Made by a program: the position numbers and the translations under genes | Shown here: positions 52,007 to 60,682 of the stretch, piece by piece | Layout: the number at the start of each line of letters is the position of its first letter | Numbering within the stretch: the stretch's first letter is position 1 | The notes under the pieces: generated by a model | The model's database searches: none | What the model saw: only the letters and a program-made list of their open reading frames with translations | Told to the model about the DNA's origin: nothing | DNA from: Umezawaea endophytica | Lineage (GTDB): Bacteria; Actinomycetota; Actinomycetes; Mycobacteriales; Pseudonocardiaceae | Length of the DNA: 64,000 nucleotides | Direction: 5' to 3' | NCBI RefSeq assembly: GCF_025061645.1 | Contig: NZ_JANYMP010000010.1 | Coordinates: 96,092 to 160,091, forward strand

Positions 52007-53374
52007 TCACGGAACGACGCTATCGGCGGGTGGGCCGGTACCGCTGTGACCGGACCTCGCACCTTTCGTGACCGTTGAGGTCCGCAGCCGGAGGAGACCC
52101 AGCGCCACGAGCACGCCGAGGACGGCGAGGCCGAACGGCCGCAGCGCGGGCGTCCACGGCCACGCCGGGCCGGTGAGGTCGAGGCGGTCGACCGGGTACT
52201 CCAGCACCTTCGCGGACCACCGCGCGGTGGCGACGTCGGTCGTGCGCGCCAGGTCGAGCAGCGCGCCGTCGAACGGGAAGCCGGGGTCGTGGTGGAGGTA
52301 GACCGGGTCCAGGTCGGCGTACCGGTCGGCCGCGTGCCGTCGTGCGGCGTCGGCGCCCGGCACGACCAGCCGGTCCAGCTCGGCCGCCGCCGGGTCGGCC
52401 CGCGGCACGAACGTCAGGCCGTGGCGAGACCGCACGGGTCCGGAGCCGACGGCCACCGGCCGGACGGCCAGCGACTGGGCGTAGGTGTCGAACGCCGACG
52501 CCAGCTCGATCTCGCCGACGCCGTCGGTGAGCAGCACCCCGGTCGTGGGGCGGTCCCAGCGGAAGGCGGTGTTGACGCCGACGACGGCGTCGGCGGGGGC
52601 GAGGCTCGCCTGCGCCATGGCCGAGGCGGTGCCGCGGTGGTAGTGCGGCCAGCCGGTGGCGTCGGCCGCCCGTGCCGCGGCGTCCGGTCCGAGCAGCCGT
52701 TCGACGACGTGCAGCGTGCCGTCCACACCGGACAGGATGCCCGCCGTCGTGACGACGTCGCCGTCGTCCACGTACCGCGTCCCCCTGACCCACCGGACCG
52801 CCGGGTGGCGGTCCTCGAACCCGTCGAGGCGGAACCAGTGGGAGGTGGCCGTCCGGCCGTCGAGCAGCCCCGCCGAGGCCAGGACCGCGGAGCCGCTGCA
52901 CACACCGAGCAGCAGCGAACCCCGTGCGGGCGCGCGGCGGAGCCAGTCGGTGACCGGGTCCGCCGTGCTCTCGCCGACGTCCGGCAGCGCGGGCACGACG
53001 ACGACGTCCGGCGCGTCCTCGCCGAGCAGCCGGTCCACCTCGTCGAACGTGTAGTCGGGCACCAGGTCCAGGCCGCCGACCAACGGGACCGGGTGCCTCG
53101 ACGGCGCGGCGGTGTAGAGGTTGACCGCGCCGGTGGAGGCCAGGACCTCGTAGGGGGCCAGCACGTCGGACGTGACCGCGCCCCGGTCGCCCACCACGAC
53201 CACCGCGGTCGGCTTGGCGGGGTCGTGCGGGGCTGGTGCGGGCGTCGCCGTGACGCCGTCCGACCTCGGGGTTTCGAGGTCGTCGAACGCGGCGGCGGCC
53301 GTGACGGTGCCGAGCCCGACGGGCAGGACCAGCGCGGCGAGCAGGAGCAGGAGGAGGTGTAGCGGGGTTCGCAC
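52007..53374 (-). CDS. Membrane-anchored tandem DJ-1/PfpI-like protein
   Basis: A 455-residue exported protein. The signal peptide (LHLLLLLLAALVLPVGLG) is followed by a DJ-1/GATase1-like domain with TAVVVVGDRGAVTSDVLAPY, DVVVVPALPDVGE and the nucleophile elbow LLGVCSGSAVLASAGLLDGR; a second, degenerate copy begins at about residue 270 (TGVLLTDGVGEIELASAFDT, LDRLVVPGADA) without a Cys elbow. A C-terminal helix (FGLAVLGVLVALGLLRLR) anchors it, so both domains face outwards. An external GlxA-like domain is uncommon; function unknown. GTG 53374 was chosen; GTG 53383 overlaps the upstream stop. It follows the 4-TM gene directly. Confidence 0.78.
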   Translation of the reverse strand: MRTPLHLLLLLLAALVLPVGLGTVTAAAAFDDLETPRSDGVTATPAPAPHDPAKPTAVVVVGDRGAVTSDVLAPYEVLASTGAVNLYTAAPSRHPVPLVGGLDLVPDYTFDEVDRLLGEDAPDVVVVPALPDVGESTADPVTDWLRRAPARGSLLLGVCSGSAVLASAGLLDGRTATSHWFRLDGFEDRHPAVRWVRGTRYVDDGDVVTTAGILSGVDGTLHVVERLLGPDAAARAADATGWPHYHRGTASAMAQASLAPADAVVGVNTAFRWDRPTTGVLLTDGVGEIELASAFDTYAQSLAVRPVAVGSGPVRSRHGLTFVPRADPAAAELDRLVVPGADAARRHAADRYADLDPVYLHHDPGFPFDGALLDLARTTDVATARWSAKVLEYPVDRLDLTGPAWPWTPALRPFGLAVLGVLVALGLLRLRTSTVTKGARSGHSGTGPPADSVVP

Positions 53375-53376
53375 GG

Positions 53377-53778
53377 TCAGCACCCGTACTCGTGACGGCG
53401 GCGCAGCATCGCGACCAGCATGGCCGGGACCATCAGCACGTGCCCGGCGGTCATCAGCGCCATCCCGGACAGCACGCCGGTCCAGTGGAACGGCAGGAGC
53501 ACGATGAACGGCACGTACATCGCGGCCGACATCTCGGCGATGCCCGCCCACCCGTGGTGGCGGATCCTCATCCACAGCGCCATTCCCAGCGCCATGTCGG
53601 TGGCCATCACCAGCACGTGCGCGGTCACGACGTCGGACAGGTCGGGCCAGAGGAACGACCAGACCGGTTCCAGGACGAGCATGCCCGCCACCATGGCGAC
53701 GACCATCTCCAGGAAGTGCAGGGCGAAGCGGAGCGCGGGACGGGCGTTGCGCGGCTCGGCCCTCTGTTCGGGACTCAT
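53377..53778 (-). CDS. Small four-helix membrane protein, unknown function
   Basis: A 133-residue integral membrane protein with four hydrophobic segments (FLEMVVAMVAGMLVLEPVW, VLVMATDMALGMALWM, MSAAMYVPFIVLLPFHW, SGMALMTAGHVLMVPAMLVA) and unusually many Met and His residues in the helices (AHVLVMATDM, TAGHVLMVP), which could bind metal or heme; that is speculation. It heads an apparent operon with the DJ-1-like and Lnt-like genes. Confidence 0.75.
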   Translation of the reverse strand: MSPEQRAEPRNARPALRFALHFLEMVVAMVAGMLVLEPVWSFLWPDLSDVVTAHVLVMATDMALGMALWMRIRHHGWAGIAEMSAAMYVPFIVLLPFHWTGVLSGMALMTAGHVLMVPAMLVAMLRRRHEYGC

Positions 53779-53858
53779 CGGGTCTCCTCGGGATCGTTGT
53801 GGTGCAACGGATCCTCTGCCGCCGGAGGAGCGCGGTCAGGTGCCGATGGTCATGTGCG

Positions 53859-53872
53859 AGGTCATGTGACCT
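53859..53872. promoter_or_regulatory. Palindrome AGGTCATGTGACCT upstream of the 4-TM/DJ-1/Lnt operon
   Basis: Six-base arms AGGTCA/TGACCT around TG, 81 bases before the 4-TM gene start. The same GGTCAYGTGACC core occurs at 57926-57937. Confidence 0.5.
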
Positions 53873-54537
53873 CAGAACAGGCCGAGTTCCCTGGCCCGCA
53901 GCGCCGCCTGGGTGCGGTCGCGCACCTGGAGCTTGGACAGGACGCTGGTGACGAGGTTCTTCACCGTGCCCTCGGCCAGGAACAGGCTCCCGGCGATCTC
54001 GCGGTTGCTCCGCCCCTCCGACAGCAGCCGGACCACGTCGAGTTCGCGCTCCGTCAGCGGCACGACCAGCGGCTGCCGCCGCGGCACGTCCTCCCGCGGC
54101 AGCCGCGCCACCCTGGCGACGAGCTTGGCGGCGACGGACGGCTGGAGCACCGACTCGCCGCGACGGGCGGCGACCAGCGCCTCCACCAGCTTGGCCGACG
54201 ACACGTCCTTGAGCAGGTAGCCGACCGCGCCCGCCCGCAGCGCCGCGAACACGTCCTCGTCGTCGTCGAACGTCGTGAGCGCCAGCACCCGCACCCCCGG
54301 CTGCTCGACCCCCAGCCGGGTGGTGGCCGCGATCCCGTCGAGGACCGGCATCCGCAGGTCCATCAGCACGACGTCGGGCCGCAACTCGGCCGCCAGCGCG
54401 ACGGCCTGCTCGCCGTTCCCGGCCTCGCCGACGACCTCGATCTCCGGCTGCACCTCCAGCAGGATGGCCAGCGCCTCCCGGAACAGGGCCTGGTCGTCGG
54501 CGATCAGGACGCGGACGGGGAACTCCGGCGCGGTCAC
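53872..54537 (-). CDS. NarL/LuxR-family response regulator
   Basis: A 221-residue regulator: receiver with VLIADDQALFREAL, phospho-acceptor Asp in VVLMDLRMPVLDG, Thr in LALTTFDDDED and Lys in GYLLKDVSSAK; LuxR HTH (LTERELDVVRLLSEGRSNRE, EGTVKNLVTSVLSKLQV). GTG 54537 overlaps the kinase stop (GTGA), a coupled two-component pair. The operon downstream (4-TM, DJ-1-like, Lnt-like) is a plausible target. Confidence 0.94.
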   Translation of the reverse strand: MTAPEFPVRVLIADDQALFREALAILLEVQPEIEVVGEAGNGEQAVALAAELRPDVVLMDLRMPVLDGIAATTRLGVEQPGVRVLALTTFDDDEDVFAALRAGAVGYLLKDVSSAKLVEALVAARRGESVLQPSVAAKLVARVARLPREDVPRRQPLVVPLTERELDVVRLLSEGRSNREIAGSLFLAEGTVKNLVTSVLSKLQVRDRTQAALRARELGLF

Positions 54538-55688
54538 CCCGGCACCTCCACGACCAGCGTCACGCCGTGCCCGGCGGGGGAGTCGACGGACACCCGCCCA
54601 CCGAGGTCCGCCACCCGCTCCCGCAACCCGACCAGGCCGAACCCGGTGTCCGGCACCGGATCGGGCGGCAGGCCCCGACCGTCGTCGCGGACCTCCAACC
54701 GGACCAGGTCCGCGCGGCCGAAGTCGAGCACGACCGTCACCGCCGACGCGTCGGCGTGCTTGCGCACGTTGGTGAGCCCTTCCTGCGCCGCCCGGAACAG
54801 CGACTCCTCGACCTCGGCGCGGACCTCGCGCGCCACACCGAGCACCTCGAGGCCGGTGGGCACCCCGACCTCACCCGTCAACGCCCGCAAGGCGTCCACC
54901 AGCGGCGCCTGCCGGGGCTCGCGCAGGGCGGAGACCGACCGGCGCACCTCCGCGAGCGCCTCCTTCGACTGGTCCTGCGCCTTGGCGAGCATCCCGTCGA
55001 GCCGCTCGACGTCAGCCGTGCGGATCACGGCCCGCGCTGCTTGCAGCAGCATCTGCACGACGGTCAGGTGGTGCCCCAGCCCGTCGTGGATGTCGCGGGC
55101 GACCCGGTTGCGCTCCTGCGTGGTCGCGAGCTGCTCGGCCTGCGCCGCGTACCCGCGCAGCCTCTCGTGGGCCTCGGCCAACTCGGCCCTGGCCCGCTGC
55201 TCCCGCACCAGCAACTCGGTGACCACGAGCGTGAAGACCGACACGGCCAGGCTGCCGAGCCCTTCCCGCAGCCCGGCGCCCCACTCCATCCCCAGGTGCA
55301 CCAGGGGGATCACCGCGGCCACGGCGGCGGCGACCGGCAACGGCAGCAGCAGCACGGACTGCGCGACCAGCACCACCAGCAGCAGGATCGACCCGACCGC
55401 CGCGCCCGACAGCGAGAACAGCGTGAAACCCAGCACGAGCTGGACCCCGGTGTACAGGAGGGCGACCACCCGTCCGCGGCCCTCGACGAACCGGAACCCG
55501 ACAACGGCCAGCACGGCGTAGACCAGCCCCACCACCAACGTCGGCACCAACCGCTGCTCGTAGGTCGCCGAGCCCAGCGGCAGCGTCACCCACGCGACCA
55601 CCGTCAGGATGCTCAGCGCCCTCTGCACGCGCCCACTGTGCTGGAGGCCGAACACCGAGGTCAACCGGGCGGCCGAAGATCCGTTCAC
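54534..55688 (-). CDS. NarL-type sensor histidine kinase (HisKA_3)
   Basis: A 384-residue membrane kinase. Five to six N-terminal helices (residues 25-165), a short coiled coil, HisKA_3 with phospho-His in RNRVARDIHDGLGHHLT, and HATPase motifs (GLTNVRKHA, VRDDGRGLPPD, FGLVGLRERV). No large external sensor domain, so it probably senses membrane or envelope state. GTG 55688; a GTG at 55628 would also leave all helices intact. Confidence 0.92.
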   Translation of the reverse strand: MNGSSAARLTSVFGLQHSGRVQRALSILTVVAWVTLPLGSATYEQRLVPTLVVGLVYAVLAVVGFRFVEGRGRVVALLYTGVQLVLGFTLFSLSGAAVGSILLLVVLVAQSVLLLPLPVAAAVAAVIPLVHLGMEWGAGLREGLGSLAVSVFTLVVTELLVREQRARAELAEAHERLRGYAAQAEQLATTQERNRVARDIHDGLGHHLTVVQMLLQAARAVIRTADVERLDGMLAKAQDQSKEALAEVRRSVSALREPRQAPLVDALRALTGEVGVPTGLEVLGVAREVRAEVEESLFRAAQEGLTNVRKHADASAVTVVLDFGRADLVRLEVRDDGRGLPPDPVPDTGFGLVGLRERVADLGGRVSVDSPAGHGVTLVVEVPG

Positions 55689-55771
55689 CGCCCGGTCCGT
55701 TGTTCACCGCGCGAACGCCGAACGTGAAGAACGCGGAACGACTACACCTGACAGGGGCGGTTCGCCGCACA

Positions 55772-55811
55772 CCCGCGGCCGGTCGGAGCGAGGGGTCCGA
55801 CCGGCCGCGGG
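55772..55811. terminator. Hairpin terminator of the esterase operon
   Basis: A perfect 16-base stem (55772-55787 with 55796-55811) and eight-base loop start four bases beyond the esterase stop on the - strand. Confidence 0.75.
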
Positions 55812-55815
55812 CCCG

Positions 55816-56997
55816 TCACGCCGTGAAGCGGTGGTGGCCCGTCCAGCCGGGGTCGCCGGTGGTCGCGAAGCGGACCCACGCGCCGTGCACCTCGGCCGCC
55901 AGCGACGGCGGCACGTCCGGACCGAGCAGGCCGTGCGATCCGCGCAGCGCGGGCAGTTCCGTGGTCTCGAACACGAACGGCAGCTCCACGCCGTGGCAGG
56001 CGCCGTACGTGCCGCCCCGCCAGTCGAACTCGTAGGTGAGCGCGTCGCCGTGCGCCTCGACCAGGCGGCGCTTGCCCGTCTCGAACAGCGCGTCGATCGC
56101 CGCCGACCGGGACGGGTCCTGGTAGAGCCTGGCCTCCTCGGTGGCGGTGCCCACGAGCAGGTCGGCGACGTGCGTCCCCTCGTGCCCGGCGCGGACGGGC
56201 CCGAACGGCGTCACCCCGGCCAGGCCCGCGGACCGCAGGCGCCCCACCGCGTCGATCAGCCGCTCGTCGGGCACGGCCGCGAACGCCGACGGGGTGGGCT
56301 CGATCCCGAGCAGCCCTGCGAGGTCCGCCGCGGTCTTCGCCGCGTCCTCGGGGGCCAGCTCGACGAGTCCGCCGCTCTGGCTGATCGCGCGGTGGAACAG
56401 CCCGCGCGCGGCCGGGTCGACGGCGAGGGAGCCGACGACCATCGCGCCCGCCGAGTGGCCGAACAGGGTGACCCGGTCCGGGTCGCCGCCGAAGTTCGCG
56501 ATGTTGTCGCGGACCCAGCCCAGCGCGGCCAGCACGTCGAGTGCGCCGCGGTTGTCCGGCGCGCCCGGCAGGCTGACCCAGCCGGGAGCGCCGAGGCGGT
56601 AGTTCAGCGCCACCAGGACGATCCCGTCGCGGGTGAAGGCGGACCCGTCGTAGCCGGGTGCGCTGGCCGTGCCGGACAGGAACCCGCCGCCGTGCACGAA
56701 CACCATGACCGGGGCCGAACCGGCGGTGTCCGGTGTGGACACCGTGACGGTCAGGTAGTCGTCGCCCGCCACCCGGTCGACGCCCATGAACGGGCCCATG
56801 TCGGTCTTGCCGAACCAGCGGCGGTCGGGCGCCGGGGCCGACGGGCCGGACGTGCTCGCGTCGCGCACGCCGGACCACGGAACGGGGGGAGCGGGCGCGG
56901 CGAACCGGCCCGCGCCGACCGGTGGCGCGGCGTAGGGGACGCCGTGGAACACGCCGGTGTCGCTGGACACGACACCGGAGGTGGTGGAGATCTTCAC
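55816..56997 (-). CDS. Type B carboxylesterase (alpha/beta hydrolase)
   Basis: A 393-residue cytosolic esterase of the para-nitrobenzyl/carboxylesterase family. Oxyanion region VFVHGGGFLSGTAS, nucleophile elbow VTLFGHSAGAMVVG (Ser in GHSAG), a conserved NRGALDVLAALGWVRDNIAN segment, and the catalytic His region CHGVELPFVF. It is about 100 residues shorter than usual for type B enzymes (near 500). GTG 56997 overlaps the stop of the upstream metallo-hydrolase (GTGA), so the two enzymes probably act in one pathway. Confidence 0.9.
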   Translation of the reverse strand: MKISTTSGVVSSDTGVFHGVPYAAPPVGAGRFAAPAPPVPWSGVRDASTSGPSAPAPDRRWFGKTDMGPFMGVDRVAGDDYLTVTVSTPDTAGSAPVMVFVHGGGFLSGTASAPGYDGSAFTRDGIVLVALNYRLGAPGWVSLPGAPDNRGALDVLAALGWVRDNIANFGGDPDRVTLFGHSAGAMVVGSLAVDPAARGLFHRAISQSGGLVELAPEDAAKTAADLAGLLGIEPTPSAFAAVPDERLIDAVGRLRSAGLAGVTPFGPVRAGHEGTHVADLLVGTATEEARLYQDPSRSAAIDALFETGKRRLVEAHGDALTYEFDWRGGTYGACHGVELPFVFETTELPALRGSHGLLGPDVPPSLAAEVHGAWVRFATTGDPGWTGHHRFTA

Positions 56998-57887
56998 GCG
57001 AACGCCGCCCATTCCTTGATCTCGAACTTCTCGCCGTCCCGCCGGACCTCGGCCGCGCCCGACCCGGCCAGGTGCGCGGGCAGCACGAGCGCGTTGTGGT
57101 CCGCCGCCCAGCCGAGCACCCGGCGGCGGGTGGCCGTGGCCGCCGCCTCGTCCTCGTCGAAGGACGGGCAGTGGTCGGGCTCGACGAACTGCAACGGGCT
57201 GTGCAGCAGGTCGCCGACGAACACGGCGCGGTCGGTGCCCGACGTCAGGGTGAGCACCGACGAGCCGGGCGTGTGACCCGCCGCCGGGTCGATCCGCAGG
57301 TTCCCGTCGAGGACGTGCGAGCCCTCCCACAGGGTGATCAGCCCGGCCTCGTGCACCGGTGCGACGCTGTCCTCGAACACGTTCTGCATCCCGCGCCCCG
57401 CGCGGGTCCGGTGCTCGTTCAACGGGTTCCAGTAGTCGAAGTCGGCGCGGGACAGCAGGTATTGGGCGTTGGGGAACGTCGGCACCCACGCCGACCCCTC
57501 CAGTCGGGTGTTCCAGCCGACGTGGTCGCCGTGCAGGTGCGTGGTCACGACGACGTCGACGTCCTCCGGCCGGACGCCCGCCCGCGCGAGGTTGTCGAGG
57601 AAACCGGTGTCCAGGTGCGCGAAGAACGGCATGTAGGGCCGTTCCTTGCCGTTGCCGATGCCGGTGTCCACGAGGATGGTCCGGCCGCCGCTGCGCACCA
57701 GCCAGGTCTGCATGACGGCCTGCATGGTGTCCTGCTCGGGGTTCCAGTGGTCGGGCGCCAGCCAGCTCTCGTTCGCTTCCCAGGCCTGCCGGGGCACGTC
57801 GGGGAACACGAACTCGCGGGGCAGGCCCGCGGGCGGCTGCTCGATGACTCGGGTGATCTCGACGTCGCCGAGGATGATGGTGTCCAT
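56994..57887 (-). CDS. Metallo-beta-lactamase-fold hydrolase
   Basis: A 297-residue MBL-fold enzyme with the dinuclear zinc motif TTHLHGDHVGWN, further ligand His in AAGHTPGSS and Asp in VFVGDLLHSP. This layout is shared by quorum-quenching lactonases and related hydrolases; the specific reaction is unknown. ATG 57887. First gene of a two-gene operon with the esterase, divergent from the LAL regulator across 73 bases holding two palindromes. Confidence 0.92.
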   Translation of the reverse strand: MDTIILGDVEITRVIEQPPAGLPREFVFPDVPRQAWEANESWLAPDHWNPEQDTMQAVMQTWLVRSGGRTILVDTGIGNGKERPYMPFFAHLDTGFLDNLARAGVRPEDVDVVVTTHLHGDHVGWNTRLEGSAWVPTFPNAQYLLSRADFDYWNPLNEHRTRAGRGMQNVFEDSVAPVHEAGLITLWEGSHVLDGNLRIDPAAGHTPGSSVLTLTSGTDRAVFVGDLLHSPLQFVEPDHCPSFDEDEAAATATRRRVLGWAADHNALVLPAHLAGSGAAEVRRDGEKFEIKEWAAFA

Positions 57888-57890
57888 GCG

Positions 57891-57950
57891 GTCGAGTCTC
57901 GACGGGCGGCCGGGCCGGAGGTATCGGTCACGTGACCGCAGTCGCCGATA
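57891..57950. promoter_or_regulatory. Palindrome-rich divergent operator region
   Basis: GTCGAGTCTCGAC (57891-57903) and CGGTCACGTGACCG (57925-57938) are perfect palindromes; TATCGG (57922-57927) and CCGATA (57945-57950) form a further nested pair. The 73-base region must carry both promoters of the LAL and metallo-hydrolase genes, and the palindromes are the likely operators. Confidence 0.65.
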
Positions 57951-57960
57951 CAGTCGACCG

Positions 57961-60627
57961 GTGAGAGCAACGGGCCGCGAGGCCGTGACCGCCTCGGTCT
58001 TGGCGCTGACCAGCGGGGTCCTGGTGGTCGCCGGAGAGCCGGGGGTCGGCACGAGCACGCTGCTCGACCTCGCGGCGGACACCGTGCCGGGCCGCCGGGT
58101 GCTGCGCGCGACCGGCAGCCGCGGCGAGGCGACCCTGCCGTTCTCCGGGCTGCACCAGCTCCTGCGGCCCGTGCTGGCCGAGGCCGACGGGCTGCCCGAG
58201 CGGCAGCGGTCGGCGCTGCTCGGCGCGATCGGCCTCGGCGGCGACGCGGGGGTCCCGGATCGGCTGATCATCGGCGTCGCCGTGCTCTCGCTGCTGTCGG
58301 AGCTGAGCGAACGCGGTCCCGTGCTGGTCGTGGTGGACGACGTGCGGTGGATCGACGAGGGGTCCCGCGACGTGCTCGCGTTCGTCGCCCGGCGCGTCGG
58401 CGACGAGCCGCTCGCCGTGCTCGTCGGAGCGCGGGACGAGACAGAGTTCCCCGGCTTCCCGCTGGTCGCGCTGGGTCCGCTCGACCCGCTCGCGGCGGCG
58501 GCGCTGCTCGACGCCCAGCCGTCACGGCCGTCCGACGCCCTCCGCGTGCGGGTGCTGGCGCAGGCCGCGGGGAACCCGCTGGCCCTGGTCGAACTCGCCA
58601 GGGCGGGCTGCGCCGACGACGACATCCTGCCGCTGACCGAGCGGCTCGAACGGATCTACGCCGCCGACCTCGACCGGTTGCCCGCCGCGACGCGGACCGC
58701 GTTGCTGCTGGTCGCGGCGGACACGGCCGACCTCGTCGCGCACACCCGCGCCGCCGAGCTGGCACCCGCCGAACAGGCGGGGCTGGTGCGCCTCACCGCC
58801 GGTCGGGTCCGCTTCCGGCACCCGCTCGTGCGGTCGGCGATCTACCACGCGGCCCCGCTCGCGGCACGAGCCGAGGCGCACCGCGCGCTCGCGGACCTGC
58901 TCGCCGCCGAGCCGGACCGGCGGGCCTGGCACCTCGCCGCGGCCGCCACCGGGCCCGACGAGGCCGTGGCCGCCGCGCTGGAGGCCACCGCGAGCCGCGC
59001 CCGGTGCCGGGGCGGACACGCGGCGGCGGCGGGCGCGCTCGAACGCGCCGCCGAGCTGAGCCCGGCGCCGGAGGACCGGGCCCGGCGGCTGGTGCTGGCC
59101 GCGGGGGCCGCCGTCCACACCGGCCAGGCGCAGTGGGTCGACCGGCTCGCGACGGCGGCGACCGACCTCACCGACGACCCGTTCCTGGCCGCCACGGCCG
59201 CGCTGAGGGTCGGCCAAGTCCTCACCCTGACCTCCCGGCACGCCAAGGCGATCAGCCTGCTCATGGGCGCGGCCGACGAGCCGTCCCTGACCGGCCAGGC
59301 GCTCGCGGCGGCGGCCGTGACCGGCTACTACTCCGGCGACGAACGGGATCGCGACCTGGTGCGCGCCCGTGGCGGCGGGGACCCGTGGACGGCGGCGGTC
59401 GTCGACCCGCACGAGGACCGGGCGGCGCTGGCCGCGCAGATCCCCGAGCTGGTCGAGCAGGCGGGCTCGGACCCCGCCCTGCTCACCTCGCTCGGCGCGA
59501 TGGCGTGGGTGCTCGACGAGACGGCGCTCGCTGTGCGGATCTTCGACGACGCCCTGCACCGCTGGCGCGCGGCCGGGCGGCTCCCGACCGGACTGGGCTG
59601 CTCCGCGGGCTGGGCCTACCTCGACCACGGCGACTGGGCCCAGGCCCGGCTGGCGGCCGACGGCGCGGCGGCGCTGGCCGCCGACGCCGACCTCCCGCAC
59701 CTCACCGCGGCGACCCTGGTCCTCGAAGCCACGGCCGTCGTCCTCACCGGCGACACGGCGGGCGCCCGCGACCTGGCGGGCCGCGCGCTCGCCACGATCG
59801 ACCCGGCCACCAGCAGGGCCGTCGGCGCGCGGGCCCGGTGGGCGCTCGGCATGGCGGCCGTCGCCGACGGCGACCACGTCACCGCCTACGAGCAGTTCCG
59901 GCTGCTGTTCACCGCCGACGGCGACCCCGTCCACTACCACTTCTCCTTCGTGGCGCTGGCCGAGCTGACGGCCGCCGCGGTCCGCACCGGGCACGGGCCC
60001 GAGGCGGCCGACATCCTCGCGCGCGCCGAGAAGCGCTTGGCGGGCAACACGTCCGCGCGCACGCACGCCCTGCTGCACCGCAGCCGGGCGCTGCTGGAAC
60101 CCGATGACGCCGAGAGCCACTTCCGGGAGGCGCTGGACGACCCGCTGGGGGACCAGTGGCCGTTCGAGCGGGCCCAGGTGCTCCTCGACCACGGCGAGTG
60201 GCTGCGCCGCCGCCGTCGGATCGCCGAGGCCCGACCGAAGCTGGCCGCGGCCAACGAGGTCTTCCGCCGCCTCGGCGCGCAGCCGTGGCTCGACCGCGCC
60301 CAGGGCGAACTGCGGGCCGCGGGCGTCGACTCCGAGCCCGCCGCGCCGGACGCGCTGACCTCGCTCACCCCGCAACAGCAGCAGATCATCCGGCTGGCGG
60401 CGCGCGGGCTGACCAACCGGGAGATCGGGGAACGCCTGTTCCTGTCCCCGCGCACGGTCGGCTCGCACCTGTACCGGAGCTTCCCGAAGCTGGGCATCAC
60501 CGCCAGGGCCCAGCTCCGGGACATCGTCGACGGCGCGCCGTCAATCGGGCACGACGGCGTGCCGTCCAACGGGCGCGACGGCGTGCCGTCCAACAAACAC
60601 GACGGCGTTCCGTCGGGTCGCTCGTGA
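57961..60627 (+). CDS. LAL-type LuxR-family regulator with altered Walker A
   Basis: An 888-residue regulator: N-terminal ATPase, helical TPR-like middle and C-terminal LuxR HTH (LTPQQQQIIRLAARGLTNRE, LSPRTVGSHLYRSFPKLGI). The expected Walker A lysine is missing: LVVAGEPGVGTSTLL has Thr where GKS/T is usual; Walker B (PVLVVVDDVRWIDEGS) is present. After the HTH is an unusual tail of four DGVPS-type eight-residue repeats. GTG 57961 lies 73 bases from the divergent metallo-hydrolase/esterase operon, its probable target. Confidence 0.9.
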   Translation: MRATGREAVTASVLALTSGVLVVAGEPGVGTSTLLDLAADTVPGRRVLRATGSRGEATLPFSGLHQLLRPVLAEADGLPERQRSALLGAIGLGGDAGVPDRLIIGVAVLSLLSELSERGPVLVVVDDVRWIDEGSRDVLAFVARRVGDEPLAVLVGARDETEFPGFPLVALGPLDPLAAAALLDAQPSRPSDALRVRVLAQAAGNPLALVELARAGCADDDILPLTERLERIYAADLDRLPAATRTALLLVAADTADLVAHTRAAELAPAEQAGLVRLTAGRVRFRHPLVRSAIYHAAPLAARAEAHRALADLLAAEPDRRAWHLAAAATGPDEAVAAALEATASRARCRGGHAAAAGALERAAELSPAPEDRARRLVLAAGAAVHTGQAQWVDRLATAATDLTDDPFLAATAALRVGQVLTLTSRHAKAISLLMGAADEPSLTGQALAAAAVTGYYSGDERDRDLVRARGGGDPWTAAVVDPHEDRAALAAQIPELVEQAGSDPALLTSLGAMAWVLDETALAVRIFDDALHRWRAAGRLPTGLGCSAGWAYLDHGDWAQARLAADGAAALAADADLPHLTAATLVLEATAVVLTGDTAGARDLAGRALATIDPATSRAVGARARWALGMAAVADGDHVTAYEQFRLLFTADGDPVHYHFSFVALAELTAAAVRTGHGPEAADILARAEKRLAGNTSARTHALLHRSRALLEPDDAESHFREALDDPLGDQWPFERAQVLLDHGEWLRRRRRIAEARPKLAAANEVFRRLGAQPWLDRAQGELRAAGVDSEPAAPDALTSLTPQQQQIIRLAARGLTNREIGERLFLSPRTVGSHLYRSFPKLGITARAQLRDIVDGAPSIGHDGVPSNGRDGVPSNKHDGVPSGRS
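60529..60624 (+). repeat. 24-base tandem repeats at the 3' end of the LAL gene
   Basis: Three full 24-base units (60529, 60553, 60577) and a fourth partial one (60601) encode DGAPSIGH, DGVPSNGR, DGVPSNKH and DGVPSGRS. The last unit also forms the left arm of the terminator hairpin. Confidence 0.85.
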
Positions 60628-60653
60628 CCACTCGGCCACGAGCGGCCCGACGG
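60610..60653. terminator. Bidirectional hairpin terminator overlapping the LAL stop
   Basis: A 17-base stem (60610-60626 with 60637-60653, one G-T pair) and ten-base loop between the convergent LAL gene and the small hypothetical gene. Confidence 0.7.
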
Positions 60654-60682
60654 TGGTTCGCCGGTCCTGAACGCCTCCGGTC

